This document shows, piece after piece, positions 42,401-51,646 of a DNA stretch of 64,000 bases. Position numbers and translations under genes: made by a program. The notes beneath the pieces are model-generated. The model ran no database searches. It was not told the origin of the DNA and was given only the letters and a program-made list of their open reading frames with translations. Every line of letters starts with the position of its first letter. Position 1 is the first letter of the stretch. Source of the stretch: an uncultured Bacteroidia bacterium (GTDB lineage Bacteria; Bacteroidota; Bacteroidia; Bacteroidales; F082); contig CADBZW010000001.1 of NCBI GenBank assembly GCA_902799345.1, forward strand, positions 117,173 to 181,172, read 5' to 3'.

Positions 42401-45305
42401 AGTCGAAGAAGGCCATTGTGGTCATCCCCGAAGGGTCGTTGTGATGGATTTCCCAAAGTGTGTTGATTCCGCTTCCAATCGTGTAGCGCATGCATCGCAT
42501 CTTCTCTGCGTATGTGTCGTATTGGTAATCCACAAACACGATCTCCGGATGAGGGTCGCTGTCGATATTGCAGATGGCTGGGAAACCTACGCTACGGCAA
42601 AGCAGTGAATATTGGAATAGGATTTCACCGTTTGAAGGCCGATAGGCGTAAAGATAGGCGTTGTCTACCGTGCAGTCGTCGGTAAGGTCTTTGGTGACAA
42701 CGACCTCAACTTCTCCATCAAGGTCTAGGTCGGCAAGAGCCACTTGTCCATCTTGTGGATAACCACTCGGGGGTGTGATGGTCTTGTTGACCGTAATCGA
42801 GTTCAATGACGGGTTGGTGCGGCTTATGATGTTGACATTGTAGATGGTGTTGCCGCAGATGAGTTCCAGTTTTGCATCGTCCAAAACATTGTATGCGTAA
42901 GAGATGGCATAAAGGGAACGATGGGGGTATGGACTGTTGGGTGAGCCTCGATAACTCAAACCTTTGTTTCCGTTGTCTGGACCGCTGCAAAGACGTTTCA
43001 ATGTGGCGGCGTCGTAGATGGTGTTCCCGACATAAACTTCAGCATAGCCGTCGTTGTTGAAATCTGCAAAAGAGAGTGGCCCTTCGCAAGACGGGTCGTA
43101 ATCCGAAGTGTTGAGCAGTTGCCCGTTTCTGGAATAGGAGCGTATCTTGCCATCGTTGCACATGACAAAAATGGCGCCTTGTAGTGTCCCGTTGTCCAAA
43201 GGATATTTTACCAAACCAAAGGGGCAATATTGCAGATATATCTCCTCTGGGATGGAGATGGTACTTTGCAACGAGAGGTCGTCGCCTCTGTATATTCCCA
43301 ATTGATTTGACCAATGCTTATAATTGTCGTCGGTGGCAGTATAGTGTGGAACCACGATGTCGACGATGCCATCGCCGTCAATGTCGCCACAGAGTGGGGT
43401 GGCATAGGTGTGTACGTTGTAGGGAGTTAGATGCAACAGATGCCCGCCTTCGAAGGGTATGGGTGTATTGTTGTTGCAGCCGATTTCGAGGATGTTGTCG
43501 GGGAGGTCGGTGGTTGTTGCGGTAAGGTGCAAGGTTACTATGCTGTCGCAACCATGGATGTCAGTGAATTGTTGGGTGTATTCTCCAGAAGCCGTGTAAG
43601 TGGTCCCGTTCCATGTGTATACGCCATCCAACTGGTCATAGATGTCAACATATTGAGGCTCGCCCATTACACCGATAGGTTCTCCGTATTGTGTGATATA
43701 GGTGGCTTGTTGCAAGAAGTTGTTGAAGGGACGGCGAATGCTACCATCGGGGCCAGTGAAAACGGAGGCAGTGTTGAAACAGAAAGTCGGAATGGTCAGG
43801 TCTTCATTCACGTTGGTGACGTGGTACATGTATTGGTTCCATACTTTTCGGGCAGGCCCCCAATTTTGCGGACTGCCAAAGACGTGGATGTCGCCATACC
43901 CAACGTCATATCCGACATACTGGTCGATTAGACCCGTCGCGACGATTTCTGCAACGCCGTCGCCATTCACATCAGCGACGATGGGATATTCACATCCCGT
44001 TCCGGCAGCCATTTCTCTTGCATAAATATTGTACGGTCTTATGGTGTCGTTACCCGTGATGTGGCTCTTGCCGCTGGCGTTGATAACACGAAGATTGTTG
44101 TTGTCGCGATAGACCAACTCCATGATGTTGTCTTGGTTGAAATCAAATAACGTCATCGCAGTTTGCCCCGAACGGTCGTCATGATAGACTGACCATACAG
44201 TCTCTAAGCCGTTTTGTGTAGTGTAACGCCAGCAGAATATCTTTTCCATGCTGCCGTTGGGTTGGTTTTCAAGGAAGATAATCTCAGGATGTATGTCTGT
44301 ATCGATGTTGCCGATGAAGACATAACTTGTGCAAGCGCATCTGTGAGCTTTTTGGAATAGTATCTGGCCACTGGAGGGCTTGTAGGCATAGAAATATGTA
44401 TCATCGACGGTTTGGTCGTTGGTGTTGTCGCGGATGACGAGTACTTCACATTCGCCGTCGAGGTCGAAATCGGCAAGGCTGACGTGGCCATCAGCCGAGT
44501 AACCATTTGGCGGCGTTATGGTTTTGTTGACTGTCACGGAGTTTAAATTTGGATTGGTGCGACTGACGATGTTCACGTTATAGATGGTGTTGCCGCAAAT
44601 GAGTTCTTGCGTCGCGTCTCCAAGCACATTCGAAGCAAGCGACATGGCGTAATAGGTGTGATGGTATATGCCGTTGATATAGGCGGGCGTGCCTCTATAA
44701 CTTAAGCCTTTGTTGCCGTTTTCGGGACCGGAACAAAGCCAATTCAGGGTTGCGGCATCAAAAATGTCATTCCCGGAGTAAACTTCGGGATAACCATCGC
44801 CATTGAAGTCGGCGAGCGAAACCATGCCATCGCATGAGGTCGCACGGTTTGATACATTCAATAAGGTGCCATCAATGGCGTATGCGCGGATTTTCTTGTC
44901 GTAACAATGTGTGAAGATAGCACCTTGCATTGTTCCGTTGGCTGTAGGATAACGACCGATGGCATAGGGGCCGTTTGAAAGGTATATGGTGTCGGGAACC
45001 ATAAAGGAATGCTGCAAAGATAGGTCGTTCCCGTTGTATACGTTGATTTCGCGACTGCGGTAATTGTTCCCGTTGTACTTGGCTATTACGATGTCAGTCA
45101 CGCCGTTGCCATCGATGTCACCAACCATGATGGGAGAGTAGGATGCCACCTCGCTTCCGTGACTTGAACTGAGTAGACAAATGTCCCATGGACTTCCATC
45201 TATGGGTTGATTGCAATGAGTTTGAAAGACATTGTCAGGGTACTCAACCTGCGCCCAAATGGGAGAGGAAATCAAGAAAAAGATGGCAATAAGAATCTGT
45301 TTCAT
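39432..45305 (-). CDS. Giant T9SS-sorted FG-GAP/VCBS protein with three repeated blocks
   Basis: A 1957-residue secreted protein, signal peptide 1-18. It is built of three blocks of ~550-600 residues (about 20-600, 600-1170, 1170-1680), each opening with a (LP)DNxxExxCN-type sequence and containing several FG-GAP/VCBS repeats (DIDGNGVTDI, DFNGDGYPEV, DLDLDGEVEV, DVNGDGVAEI, DFNADWISEL). Each block ends with a shared motif at the first-block end (WNQYMYHVTNVNEDLTIP, RRPFNNFLQQA). The joints between blocks are almost the same at DNA level (near 43494-43557 and 41795-41856). The C-terminus has two GCDT/GCDS repeats and a T9SS sorting domain (ALYPNPANEKVFVEAED). Integrin-like beta-propellers that bind Ca2+ and serve adhesion are likely. 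Confidence 0.88.
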   Translation of the reverse strand: MKQILIAIFFLISSPIWAQVEYPDNVFQTHCNQPIDGSPWDICLLSSSHGSEVASYSPIMVGDIDGNGVTDIVIAKYNGNNYRSREINVYNGNDLSLQHSFMVPDTIYLSNGPYAIGRYPTANGTMQGAIFTHCYDKKIRAYAIDGTLLNVSNRATSCDGMVSLADFNGDGYPEVYSGNDIFDAATLNWLCSGPENGNKGLSYRGTPAYINGIYHHTYYAMSLASNVLGDATQELICGNTIYNVNIVSRTNPNLNSVTVNKTITPPNGYSADGHVSLADFDLDGECEVLVIRDNTNDQTVDDTYFYAYKPSSGQILFQKAHRCACTSYVFIGNIDTDIHPEIIFLENQPNGSMEKIFCWRYTTQNGLETVWSVYHDDRSGQTAMTLFDFNQDNIMELVYRDNNNLRVINASGKSHITGNDTIRPYNIYAREMAAGTGCEYPIVADVNGDGVAEIVATGLIDQYVGYDVGYGDIHVFGSPQNWGPARKVWNQYMYHVTNVNEDLTIPTFCFNTASVFTGPDGSIRRPFNNFLQQATYITQYGEPIGVMGEPQYVDIYDQLDGVYTWNGTTYTASGEYTQQFTDIHGCDSIVTLHLTATTTDLPDNILEIGCNNNTPIPFEGGHLLHLTPYNVHTYATPLCGDIDGDGIVDIVVPHYTATDDNYKHWSNQLGIYRGDDLSLQSTISIPEEIYLQYCPFGLVKYPLDNGTLQGAIFVMCNDGKIRSYSRNGQLLNTSDYDPSCEGPLSFADFNNDGYAEVYVGNTIYDAATLKRLCSGPDNGNKGLSYRGSPNSPYPHRSLYAISYAYNVLDDAKLELICGNTIYNVNIISRTNPSLNSITVNKTITPPSGYPQDGQVALADLDLDGEVEVVVTKDLTDDCTVDNAYLYAYRPSNGEILFQYSLLCRSVGFPAICNIDSDPHPEIVFVDYQYDTYAEKMRCMRYTIGSGINTLWEIHHNDPSGMTTMAFFDFNFDEIPEIVYRDAYNLNIMNGSDGATLYSYPMRSGTAGEHPVIADINGDGHAEVIATGLLDDYYGNNGYGSLNVFGNSNWPDARPVWNQYVYNVTNVNEDMTVPSFCFNNASVFTASDGTIRRPYNNFLEQAYYITPEGEPIGTEGEPQHVDLFASFYESYEWNGTIYTEPGDYTQNFIDSHGCDSIVTLHLTATATDLPDNILESDCNVPLQGFEWGIREDWSSEDNIYCRINPLVGDLDDDGIPEIVCFDMMGNDPSQTAAKTINVYDGRDKYLKAQINVEGLVWAHGNGPYGLVKLPNRKGLIVTACKDSKLYAYDISLANPGIPVWVSNENYNTGYNDFSVSIGFADFNGDGHPEVYVRDKIFNAETGVLLASAQGGSNQADSYSHNSHTNRNKLSCPLAFDICGDTRQELILGNEIYDVVITNPNGTAGNHVTLTKSITPPNGIINDGHVQVADFNLDGHPDIFISNRDAEGSSGTVSFYVWDVFNDQTSLPIQLETQFSGKSVPLIADFDNEGLLEILIDCCHENDRGLRAYRFNPGTNQFGFLWSLPIDEDSYSNTATLFDFNADWISELIYTDNRYMRIYDLTAMPPRELSTIDCGEISIMQVPIVADVDNDGSAEIVVTGKAGGYMQANTMLKVYKSSTEPWLAARKVWNQYMYHVTNVNEDLTIPTFCFNTATTFTAHDGFIRRPFNNFLKQAGYYTPDGELYNPNGAVEVDITGSGCRFFIFNGIQYEESGHYEQLIESETGCDTLFNIEVSLGGTITYEWSQQGCREFVWNGITYTEPGVYEQSFVTPDGCDSIVHLQLSFAGQPEAIPEIIGLTNVNVGTDLIVGQYYYYIDSVPLATHYEWTLEGADWVMDTTGTHCSLLITTPGTAILKVRAWNDCGETEQEIVIHAGFFDVDEHQSIHVALYPNPANEKVFVEAEDIQSIKVYDMWGQSLKTIDGVNTSKVEISLQDLATGIYTVEVMTKQGKAVLKLSVVK

Positions 45306-45328
45306 GGCACAAGTCTAGTATTGACTTG

Positions 45329-45336
45329 CAAATATA
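45329..45336 (-). promoter_or_regulatory. -7 box of the giant FG-GAP gene
   Basis: Minus-strand TATATTTG, 23 bases before the ATG. A second near-copy of the box (CATATTTG) lies 20 bases further upstream. Confidence 0.55.
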
Positions 45337-45413
45337 GGCGTTTTTTTGCAAATATGACTATGGCTCTAAAAAATAGGCCGTATTATTGTATGATTACAAT
45401 CGTCTAGGCTATT

Positions 45414-46565
45414 TTAATGCGAATCAGCTAGCAATTGGTTATAAAACGCCACCAATTTTTCGCTTTCTTTTTCCCAATTGAACTCTTTTTCGATGGCCTT
45501 GCGGCCGTTTTTTCCAAATTCAAGTGCTTGCTCAGGATGCTCCTTGAGCCAAGTTATGGTTGTGCTGATTTCTTCTGGGTCATCGGGATTGACGCAAATG
45601 CCAAAATGGTATTGTTCATTCATCTTTTTTGCGAATGTAGTGTTGGAAAGTATTACCGGAAGTTCCATAGACATGTAGTCATAGACTTTCGTGGGGAGCG
45701 TGTCAATCTTGTCGTATTGCCCCACATTCAACAAAGTGGAAGCCCCGATGTTGGCTTCCTCAAGTAAGGCGACCATACCGTTTTTGTCCAAAAAGCCTTT
45801 ATAGTCGACGCAAGTGTATTCGCGCATTTCGTTAAGTTCGCTTTCGTAAGACTTAGGCGAAAAGGCACCGGCCAAAAGGAGTCTCCCGCCTGCTTGATAA
45901 GTCGCTTTAACGAGTTGTGTGATGCCTCGCTCCTTGGTGATGCCACCAATCATGGCGATGGAAGGGGCTTTCCCAAAGTCGATGGCCGTTTTTCGGGTAT
46001 AATCGGATAGGTTTGGTAAGTTTCTGATAAACAATGTTTTCCTGCAACGGTTTTCGAAATAGTCTACGCCATTCATCGTGCAAACCTGAACGACGGCATC
46101 AAGTTTCATGCAAACCCTTTTCTCATAGCGCATATAGAGATTGCCAATCACTTTCATCAGGAAGGCAGGTGTCTTTATTATCTTGATTTTGTGTATGTTG
46201 TCGCGAAGTTGCCAGCCATAATATTCATGGCTGTCGAAGATGACGATTTTACCTTTCCGTTTCAGTTTCATTCCCACAGGAAGCAACTCGGGTTCGTGCA
46301 GATGATATATGTCTGCATCAACTTGCAAAGCCGCCTCCAAACTCATTTTATTGCGTTTCCTGAGCAATTCCAGGTTGTTTTTGATGGGATAATACAAGCT
46401 GATGCAATGCACGCCATCAATTGTCTCGGTCTTTGGTTCGTCTCCAAACCCAATTAGAGTGACATCAAAACCACCTTTTGCCAATGACTTGCATTCTTTT
46501 TCAAAAATGCGCATGTCGTTCATCTTATGGCGGCTCGCCAAATGGCAGATTTTTATCGCTTTCAT
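45414..46565 (-). CDS. Glycosyltransferase, GT4 family
   Basis: A 383-residue GT-B-fold glycosyltransferase. The N-terminal half has HLASRHKMNDMRIFEKEC and DADIYHLHEPELLPVG, and the C-terminal half has the donor-binding text AMIGGITKERGITQLVKA and LPTKVYDYMSMELPVILSN ending in a WxKESEKL helix. The E-x7-E type pattern is loosely present (FCxP region replaced by DTLPTKVYDYMSMELPVI). It uses a nucleotide-sugar donor at the cytoplasmic membrane, most likely for cell-surface polysaccharide. It overlaps the next gene by 4 bases and is the last of the glycan operon. Donor and acceptor cannot be named. Confidence 0.88.
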   Translation of the reverse strand: MKAIKICHLASRHKMNDMRIFEKECKSLAKGGFDVTLIGFGDEPKTETIDGVHCISLYYPIKNNLELLRKRNKMSLEAALQVDADIYHLHEPELLPVGMKLKRKGKIVIFDSHEYYGWQLRDNIHKIKIIKTPAFLMKVIGNLYMRYEKRVCMKLDAVVQVCTMNGVDYFENRCRKTLFIRNLPNLSDYTRKTAIDFGKAPSIAMIGGITKERGITQLVKATYQAGGRLLLAGAFSPKSYESELNEMREYTCVDYKGFLDKNGMVALLEEANIGASTLLNVGQYDKIDTLPTKVYDYMSMELPVILSNTTFAKKMNEQYHFGICVNPDDPEEISTTITWLKEHPEQALEFGKNGRKAIEKEFNWEKESEKLVAFYNQLLADSH

Positions 46566-47866
46566 GATGACATTTTGTTTAGCAAGTCAGCATACTCCTT
46601 CGCTAAAGCCCTTCGGGAATATTGGCCGATAGATGCGGATTCGTTGTAGGGAAGGCCTTGGCCATTGTATTTACTGTAATAGTCAAGGACCACATCCTTC
46701 ATCCGCTCTTTGTTTTCGAAATCCACCGTAGTACCCGCATGGGCTTTATCCAAGATCCTCGCAGCATCGCCGTCTTCGGGTCCGATGCACAAGATGGGAC
46801 GAAGCGAAGCGAGATATTCATAGAGCTTTCCCGTGACGATGCCTTTGGCGTTGGGCGCATTATTGATAAGCAGCAACAACACTTGTGAGGATTCTTGGAA
46901 CAGCTTTACTTCATCGTGTGGGACATGGGCGACGAATTCAGCGTTTTCTAACAAGTTGCAGGCTCTCAGATTATCAATGACGGATTGGTCAACGTGTCCT
47001 ACAAACCTGATTTTTAATGTCTTGTCGAATCCATCAATCTCGTTTTTCAGTTCCTGCAAGGCTTGCCAAAGCACGGGGGCGTTGCGTGCCGGTCCTACCA
47101 CACCAAGATGGGTCAGGGTAAACTCGTTTGTCAAAGGTGTTTTCTCTTCGTTCGGGTCTAATTCCCAGTCGAAGCCGTTTTGGATTACCTTGACGTTACG
47201 GTTGCCCAACCTTCCAAGCCCTTTGGCACATTCCCAACCTATGGTAACGATTTTGTCGGCTTTCGTCAGCACTTCATGTTCCAATTTGTGTTGCTTGCGG
47301 TCGGCCCAAGGGGTGAGGTGCAGCTCATCGTAGAAGTCGATTTCGGTCCATGGGTCACGGAAGTCTGCAATCCAAGGGATACCAAGATTCTCTTTCAATT
47401 TCATGGCTATCAGGTGCATGGAGTGAGGAGGTCCCGTGCTGATGATGGCATCCACGGGATGCGCTTTCAGGTATTCCTTGAGGTAGCGTACGGAGGGTTT
47501 CACCCACCAGCAGCGGGCATCGGGGATGAAGCAGTTGCCGCGAATCCAAACGGAAAGGTTTTCTTTCCAACCGCTTTTCTTTTTTTCTGAGGCAAATCCA
47601 GCTTTAATGGTGTCCTCCTTCTTGATTCCGAGGAACTTCTTGTATAAGGTATAGGGCTCGATAATTGGTCTTCTGATCACTTCCACCTCAGGGACGACAT
47701 CCTTCTCCAACGAGGTGTCGACAATCGGATATTCAGCGTCTTTTGTCGTGTATATCACAGGTTGCCAGCCGTTTTCGGGAAGATATTTCGACATCTTCAG
47801 CCAACGTTGCACGCCGCTGCCGCCCGACGGGGGCCAATAGTAGGTGATGATGAGGACGCGTTTCAT
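46562..47866 (-). CDS. Glycosyltransferase, GT4 family (WcaI-like)
   Basis: A 434-residue GT-B glycosyltransferase. The N-terminus ITYYWPPSGGSGVQRWLKMS is typical of the group. The middle has IISTGPPHSMHLIAM and IPWIADFRDPWTEIDFY, and the C-terminal donor site includes KVIQNGFDWE, VGPARNAPVLW and GKLYEYLASLRPILCIGPE. It overlaps its neighbours on both sides by 4 bases, so YfhO, this gene and the downstream GT4 are coupled in translation. Role inferred in surface polysaccharide assembly. Confidence 0.9.
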   Translation of the reverse strand: MKRVLIITYYWPPSGGSGVQRWLKMSKYLPENGWQPVIYTTKDAEYPIVDTSLEKDVVPEVEVIRRPIIEPYTLYKKFLGIKKEDTIKAGFASEKKKSGWKENLSVWIRGNCFIPDARCWWVKPSVRYLKEYLKAHPVDAIISTGPPHSMHLIAMKLKENLGIPWIADFRDPWTEIDFYDELHLTPWADRKQHKLEHEVLTKADKIVTIGWECAKGLGRLGNRNVKVIQNGFDWELDPNEEKTPLTNEFTLTHLGVVGPARNAPVLWQALQELKNEIDGFDKTLKIRFVGHVDQSVIDNLRACNLLENAEFVAHVPHDEVKLFQESSQVLLLLINNAPNAKGIVTGKLYEYLASLRPILCIGPEDGDAARILDKAHAGTTVDFENKERMKDVVLDYYSKYNGQGLPYNESASIGQYSRRALAKEYADLLNKMSS

Positions 47867-50391
47867 GCTTTCTTCTCTTTCTTGGGCTTGAAAGTATAGA
47901 CGAGGGCTCCAATGAGACCTAAAATCATGATTAATGAGCTGGCAAACGAGACCGTGTTGCCTGTCTTGTATGCCTTTGGGGCATATTCCATTTCAATTTC
48001 ATGCTCGCCAGCAGGAATCATGGCGGCACGAAGCAGATAGTTGGCACGAAGCAATGGCTGCTCCTGTCCGTCGATGGTCATCTTCCAGCCTTTTTCAGTC
48101 CAAATCTCAGAGAAGACTACGAGATAGTTTGCGGTCTGAGGTCCCTGAGCCTGTCGAAGGGCCGAACTAAAGCTGTAAGTCAACTTATTAGGCTGGTATT
48201 CCGTCAACTCAATCGTTGGCATAATGCTGTCTGTCACTTGGTAATCGCCCACCTGTTGCTCAAATTCCTTGTTGAGGATGGCGGCGCGTCGCAAATCCGT
48301 AGTGGCGATGGCGTCGATTTCTTCGTTGGGCGTGTCGACCCACTGGATGTCGTTGGCAATCCAGGCATTGCCGTAGGCAAAATGGTTCGGGAAGGGCTGC
48401 GCGTCGGGATTGTAGATGATGTACTTGGTGTTGAGCATGTTCAGCACTTTTTGGTTCATCAAGGCTTCTGTCAAATCCCTTGTGCTTTTCGCACTTCTGA
48501 GCTGGTTGAGTTCGCCACTCAGATATTGTGTGATGACATCTTGATAGCGGCGCAGCTTGGCCCCTGAATAGCCGCCTAACGACTTGTGGAAATAGCAGGT
48601 GCTGGCATCGTTGAACATGTCCTTGGTGATGTCGGCCACCCTGAAGTCAAAGGCGTTGTCAGCCAAGATGGCTTGGTCGGCGGTCGATGCGGTAAAGGGC
48701 TGGAAATACTTCTGCTTGCTGACGAACTTGTCGTTGTTGAGGTAGCGCTTGTCGACGGGGAACATGTCGACCAATACCAACACGGCGAGGATGGGGAAGG
48801 CGATTTGCCCCTTCAACTTGCCCTTGCCATAGAGGAACAACGGCACGGCGGCAAGGATGATGAACAGCAGGCTGCGCAAGGCATCCTTGCGGAAGATGGC
48901 GACGCGGACATCCTCGAGCTGTGATGCAAATTGGGCGTAAACGGCACCGTCTTTGCCTGCGCTCAACGACGCGAATTGCTTGGCTTCCTCTTGGCTGAGG
49001 AAACTGAAGAACAGTTTCGGGGCAGCGAGGAACAATAAGCAGATGCCTGCAGTCACGCCCAAGGCGATGAAGAACTTTTTCTGGTTTTTCTTATAGCCAT
49101 CGGGGTCTTTCGCGATTTCGGCCAAGCCAAGAAATCCCAACAACGGCATGGTCACCTCAGCAATCACCAAGGTCATGGAAACGGCTCGGAATTTGGCGTA
49201 GCCAGGGACGTAGTCTAGGAAGAAGTTGGTGAACCCCATGAAGTTTTTGCCCCAGCTGAGCAGGATTGACAATAGCGTTGCGACGAGCAAAGCCCATTTC
49301 AGCTTACCTTTTACGGTGAGCGCTCCTAAAACGAAAAGGAACACGACGATGGCGCCCACGTAGACGGGGCCGCTGGTGCCGGGCTGGTCGCCCCAGTAGG
49401 CGTTGCTTTGCGCGATGTTGTCCTTGAATCTGCGGTCGACTTTTTCGAGGGCGGGGTTTTGCTTGCCGATATAAGCCGAGGCACCGCCTTTGGCGTTGGG
49501 GATCAGCAGGCTCCAGGTCTCGCCTTTGCCATAGCTCCATTGCGTGATGTAGTCGCGGTCGAGGCCCTTGGTCTGGTTGTCTTCGTTGCGTGTCAGCACC
49601 GGTTTGCCACGTGTGGTTTCCTTGCCGAATTCATAGCTGCCGTAGAGCGATGTCGAACAGGTCAGCACGCCGATGATGGCAGCCACAGCAAGTCCAATGG
49701 AAGCCTTGAAGAAATGCCCGATTTTTTTGTTTTTGATGTCGCTAATCAGCTCGGCGACGACCAAAATGACAACAATCAGTGCCAGATAATAGGTGATTTG
49801 AAGGTGCCCCGTTCTTACCTCGAAAGCTAAGGCAAATGCCGTTAAAAGCCAGCCCCACAGATATTTGCCTTTGTAGGACAACAACACACCGGCGATGACG
49901 GGCGCCATATAGGCCATAGCCATGGCTTTGGCGTTGTGGCCTGCCCCGATGACGATGAACAAGTATGAGGTGAACCCATAGGCGATGGCACCGATGAAGC
50001 TGATCCAAAAGCCGCAGTCGAGCACCAACAGCAAGACGAAAAAGCCTAACATACAGATGAATACCGAGCCGATGGGGTGGGGGAAGCCCAAACTCAAGCC
50101 TCTGTAGATGGGGTTGGTGAGGTTGCCCTTGGGCTGAATGGAGATGTTCCACGCCGGCATACCGCCAAACGGAGCGTTGGTCCAAAGTGTCTGCTCGCCC
50201 GTGGCCTTCTGGTAATCCGTGATTTCTTTCGACATGCCCAGGTGCATCTCGATGTCGTGCTGCTTGATGCGCTTGCCTTGCAGCACAGGGTTGAAGTAAA
50301 CCAAAGTAATCACCGCAAAAGCGATAATGGCTGCGACGATGCTCAGGATGTTTTTGTTCTTTTGGAAAAAGGTATTTTTCATGGTTGACAT
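47863..50391 (-). CDS. YfhO-family membrane protein
   Basis: An 842-residue membrane protein with about 12-14 hydrophobic segments in the first ~560 residues and near residue 815, and a large extracytoplasmic region between (~560-800). In the first loop FGGMPAWNISIQPKG and GLSLGFPHPIGSVFI match the YfhO family, which is related to GT-C glycosyltransferases using lipid-linked sugars; Bacillus YfhO glycosylates lipoteichoic acid. In Bacteroidota the substrate is not established. Either ATG at 50391 or the one three codons later could start it. It lies 6 bases after the DUF4834 gene. Confidence 0.86.
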   Translation of the reverse strand: MSTMKNTFFQKNKNILSIVAAIIAFAVITLVYFNPVLQGKRIKQHDIEMHLGMSKEITDYQKATGEQTLWTNAPFGGMPAWNISIQPKGNLTNPIYRGLSLGFPHPIGSVFICMLGFFVLLLVLDCGFWISFIGAIAYGFTSYLFIVIGAGHNAKAMAMAYMAPVIAGVLLSYKGKYLWGWLLTAFALAFEVRTGHLQITYYLALIVVILVVAELISDIKNKKIGHFFKASIGLAVAAIIGVLTCSTSLYGSYEFGKETTRGKPVLTRNEDNQTKGLDRDYITQWSYGKGETWSLLIPNAKGGASAYIGKQNPALEKVDRRFKDNIAQSNAYWGDQPGTSGPVYVGAIVVFLFVLGALTVKGKLKWALLVATLLSILLSWGKNFMGFTNFFLDYVPGYAKFRAVSMTLVIAEVTMPLLGFLGLAEIAKDPDGYKKNQKKFFIALGVTAGICLLFLAAPKLFFSFLSQEEAKQFASLSAGKDGAVYAQFASQLEDVRVAIFRKDALRSLLFIILAAVPLFLYGKGKLKGQIAFPILAVLVLVDMFPVDKRYLNNDKFVSKQKYFQPFTASTADQAILADNAFDFRVADITKDMFNDASTCYFHKSLGGYSGAKLRRYQDVITQYLSGELNQLRSAKSTRDLTEALMNQKVLNMLNTKYIIYNPDAQPFPNHFAYGNAWIANDIQWVDTPNEEIDAIATTDLRRAAILNKEFEQQVGDYQVTDSIMPTIELTEYQPNKLTYSFSSALRQAQGPQTANYLVVFSEIWTEKGWKMTIDGQEQPLLRANYLLRAAMIPAGEHEIEMEYAPKAYKTGNTVSFASSLIMILGLIGALVYTFKPKKEKKA

Positions 50392-50397
50392 TGTTTT

Positions 50398-50613
50398 TTA
50401 TTCAACTTCTTCAAAATCAGTATATTCACCTATGTTTGGGTCGACATGGGGCGTCTTGGCCTCATCTGATGGGGCTTCGGCTCCACCTTGTTGGAATTGC
50501 TCCATCTGTTTCTGTAACTTCTTCATCTTATGCCTGAATATCAGTTTGACAATTATGTTGAAGGCATAAAATATCAAGATGGCGATAAGTAGTATTCTGA
50601 AAAAGGCTCCCAT
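50398..50613 (-). CDS. DUF4834-type small membrane protein
   Basis: A 71-residue protein with one N-terminal helix (FFRILLIAILIFYAFNIIVKLIF), a basic coiled-coil stretch (RHKMKKLQKQMEQF), and an acidic tail ending GEYTDFEEVE. The layout and the final aromatic/acidic motif match DUF4834 of Bacteroidota, often found just upstream of YfhO, as here. Function unknown. The gap to the GT2 gene is 41 bases. Confidence 0.8.
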   Translation of the reverse strand: MGAFFRILLIAILIFYAFNIIVKLIFRHKMKKLQKQMEQFQQGGAEAPSDEAKTPHVDPNIGEYTDFEEVE

Positions 50614-50654
50614 ACTATATCTTATATAATAATGCTGCTAATAATGCTGCGAAA

Positions 50655-51635
50655 TTACGGTTTTTCCGTTTGCGGAGGCTGTTTTTTGCCTAAAATGTCT
50701 TTCCAAGCGGCCCCTAAGAAGCCCAATCCATATCCAAACAATTGACAATAAGCCGCTGGCACTGAAAGCATTGCGACTTTCAAATCCTTGTTTTTGATGA
50801 GGGAGTCGACAAAGACCATCACGACATAGAGCACGATGGGCATGAACCATAGCCAATGATGGAAGATGCCCAAGGCGACCAACAAAAGGTTGCCGACCAC
50901 GAAGGCGGCGGGCAAAAGGTGTACGAGCTTGAAGGTCTCGGGGTATTTGTTTCTCAGCACCATACGCGCCTCGCCCGAGTGTTTCACCTGACGGAAGAAC
51001 GAGCTGAACTTGACGCGGCGTTTGTGATAGACGAAGGCTTCGGGGAAGAGCCGACAGCTGTATCCACCTTTGAAAATCCTGGTGCTCAAGTCGATGTCTT
51101 CGCCATAACGCATGGGTGCAAAGCCGCCTAAGGCCTCGTAGACGCTTTTCTTGATGCCCAAGTTGAAGCTGCGGGGGTAGAACTTGTCCATCTTGTGCTT
51201 GCCGCCTCGGATGCCACCCGTGGTGAAAAACGAAGTCATCGCGTAGTTGATGGCTTTCTGTATGGGTGTGAACGACTCGTGGGCGCGGTCGGGACCGCCA
51301 AAGGCGTCGCAAGGCTCGCGGTCGAGTTCCGCCTTGATGGTTTCCAGGTAGTTTTCGGGCACGATGACGTCGGAGTCCAAGATGATGAGATACTCGCCTT
51401 GGCTGCGTTCGGCGCCGTAGTTGCGTGAAGGACCGGGGCCACTGTTAGGCTTGAAGTAGTAATGCAACTCCAACTTGTCGGCATATCTTGCGCAAACTGC
51501 GTCGCATTTCTCCGTCGAGCCGTCTTCCACCACAACCACCTCGAAGTCTTTGACAGTCTGCTGACAAAGGCTCTCCAGCAGTTCGTCAACTTCCTGAGGA
51601 CGGTTGTATACGGGTATGATAATCGAAAACAGCAT
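50655..51635 (-). CDS. Glycosyltransferase, GT2 family, membrane-anchored
   Basis: A 326-residue GT-A glycosyltransferase. The start at 51635 (MLFSIIIPVYNRP) is used because a longer frame would begin with a TTG inside the -7 promoter box. Motifs are VVVVEDGSTEKCDAV (~34-48), LIILDSDVIVPENY with the metal-binding DSD (87-89), and GGFAPMRYGEDIDLSTRIF (~170), which carries the ED pair of the catalytic base. Two or three C-terminal transmembrane helices (~235-310) anchor it to the membrane. It opens the operon GT2-DUF4834-YfhO-GT4-GT4. Substrate not determinable. Confidence 0.92.
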   Translation of the reverse strand: MLFSIIIPVYNRPQEVDELLESLCQQTVKDFEVVVVEDGSTEKCDAVCARYADKLELHYYFKPNSGPGPSRNYGAERSQGEYLIILDSDVIVPENYLETIKAELDREPCDAFGGPDRAHESFTPIQKAINYAMTSFFTTGGIRGGKHKMDKFYPRSFNLGIKKSVYEALGGFAPMRYGEDIDLSTRIFKGGYSCRLFPEAFVYHKRRVKFSSFFRQVKHSGEARMVLRNKYPETFKLVHLLPAAFVVGNLLLVALGIFHHWLWFMPIVLYVVMVFVDSLIKNKDLKVAMLSVPAAYCQLFGYGLGFLGAAWKDILGKKQPPQTEKP

Positions 51636-51646
51636 TTTGCTAAATT

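Noticed and set aside
36000-45300. Phage or prophage region because of giant repeat genes
   Set aside because: Signal peptides, T9SS sorting domains and FG-GAP repeats identify surface proteins; no phage structural or integrase gene is present.
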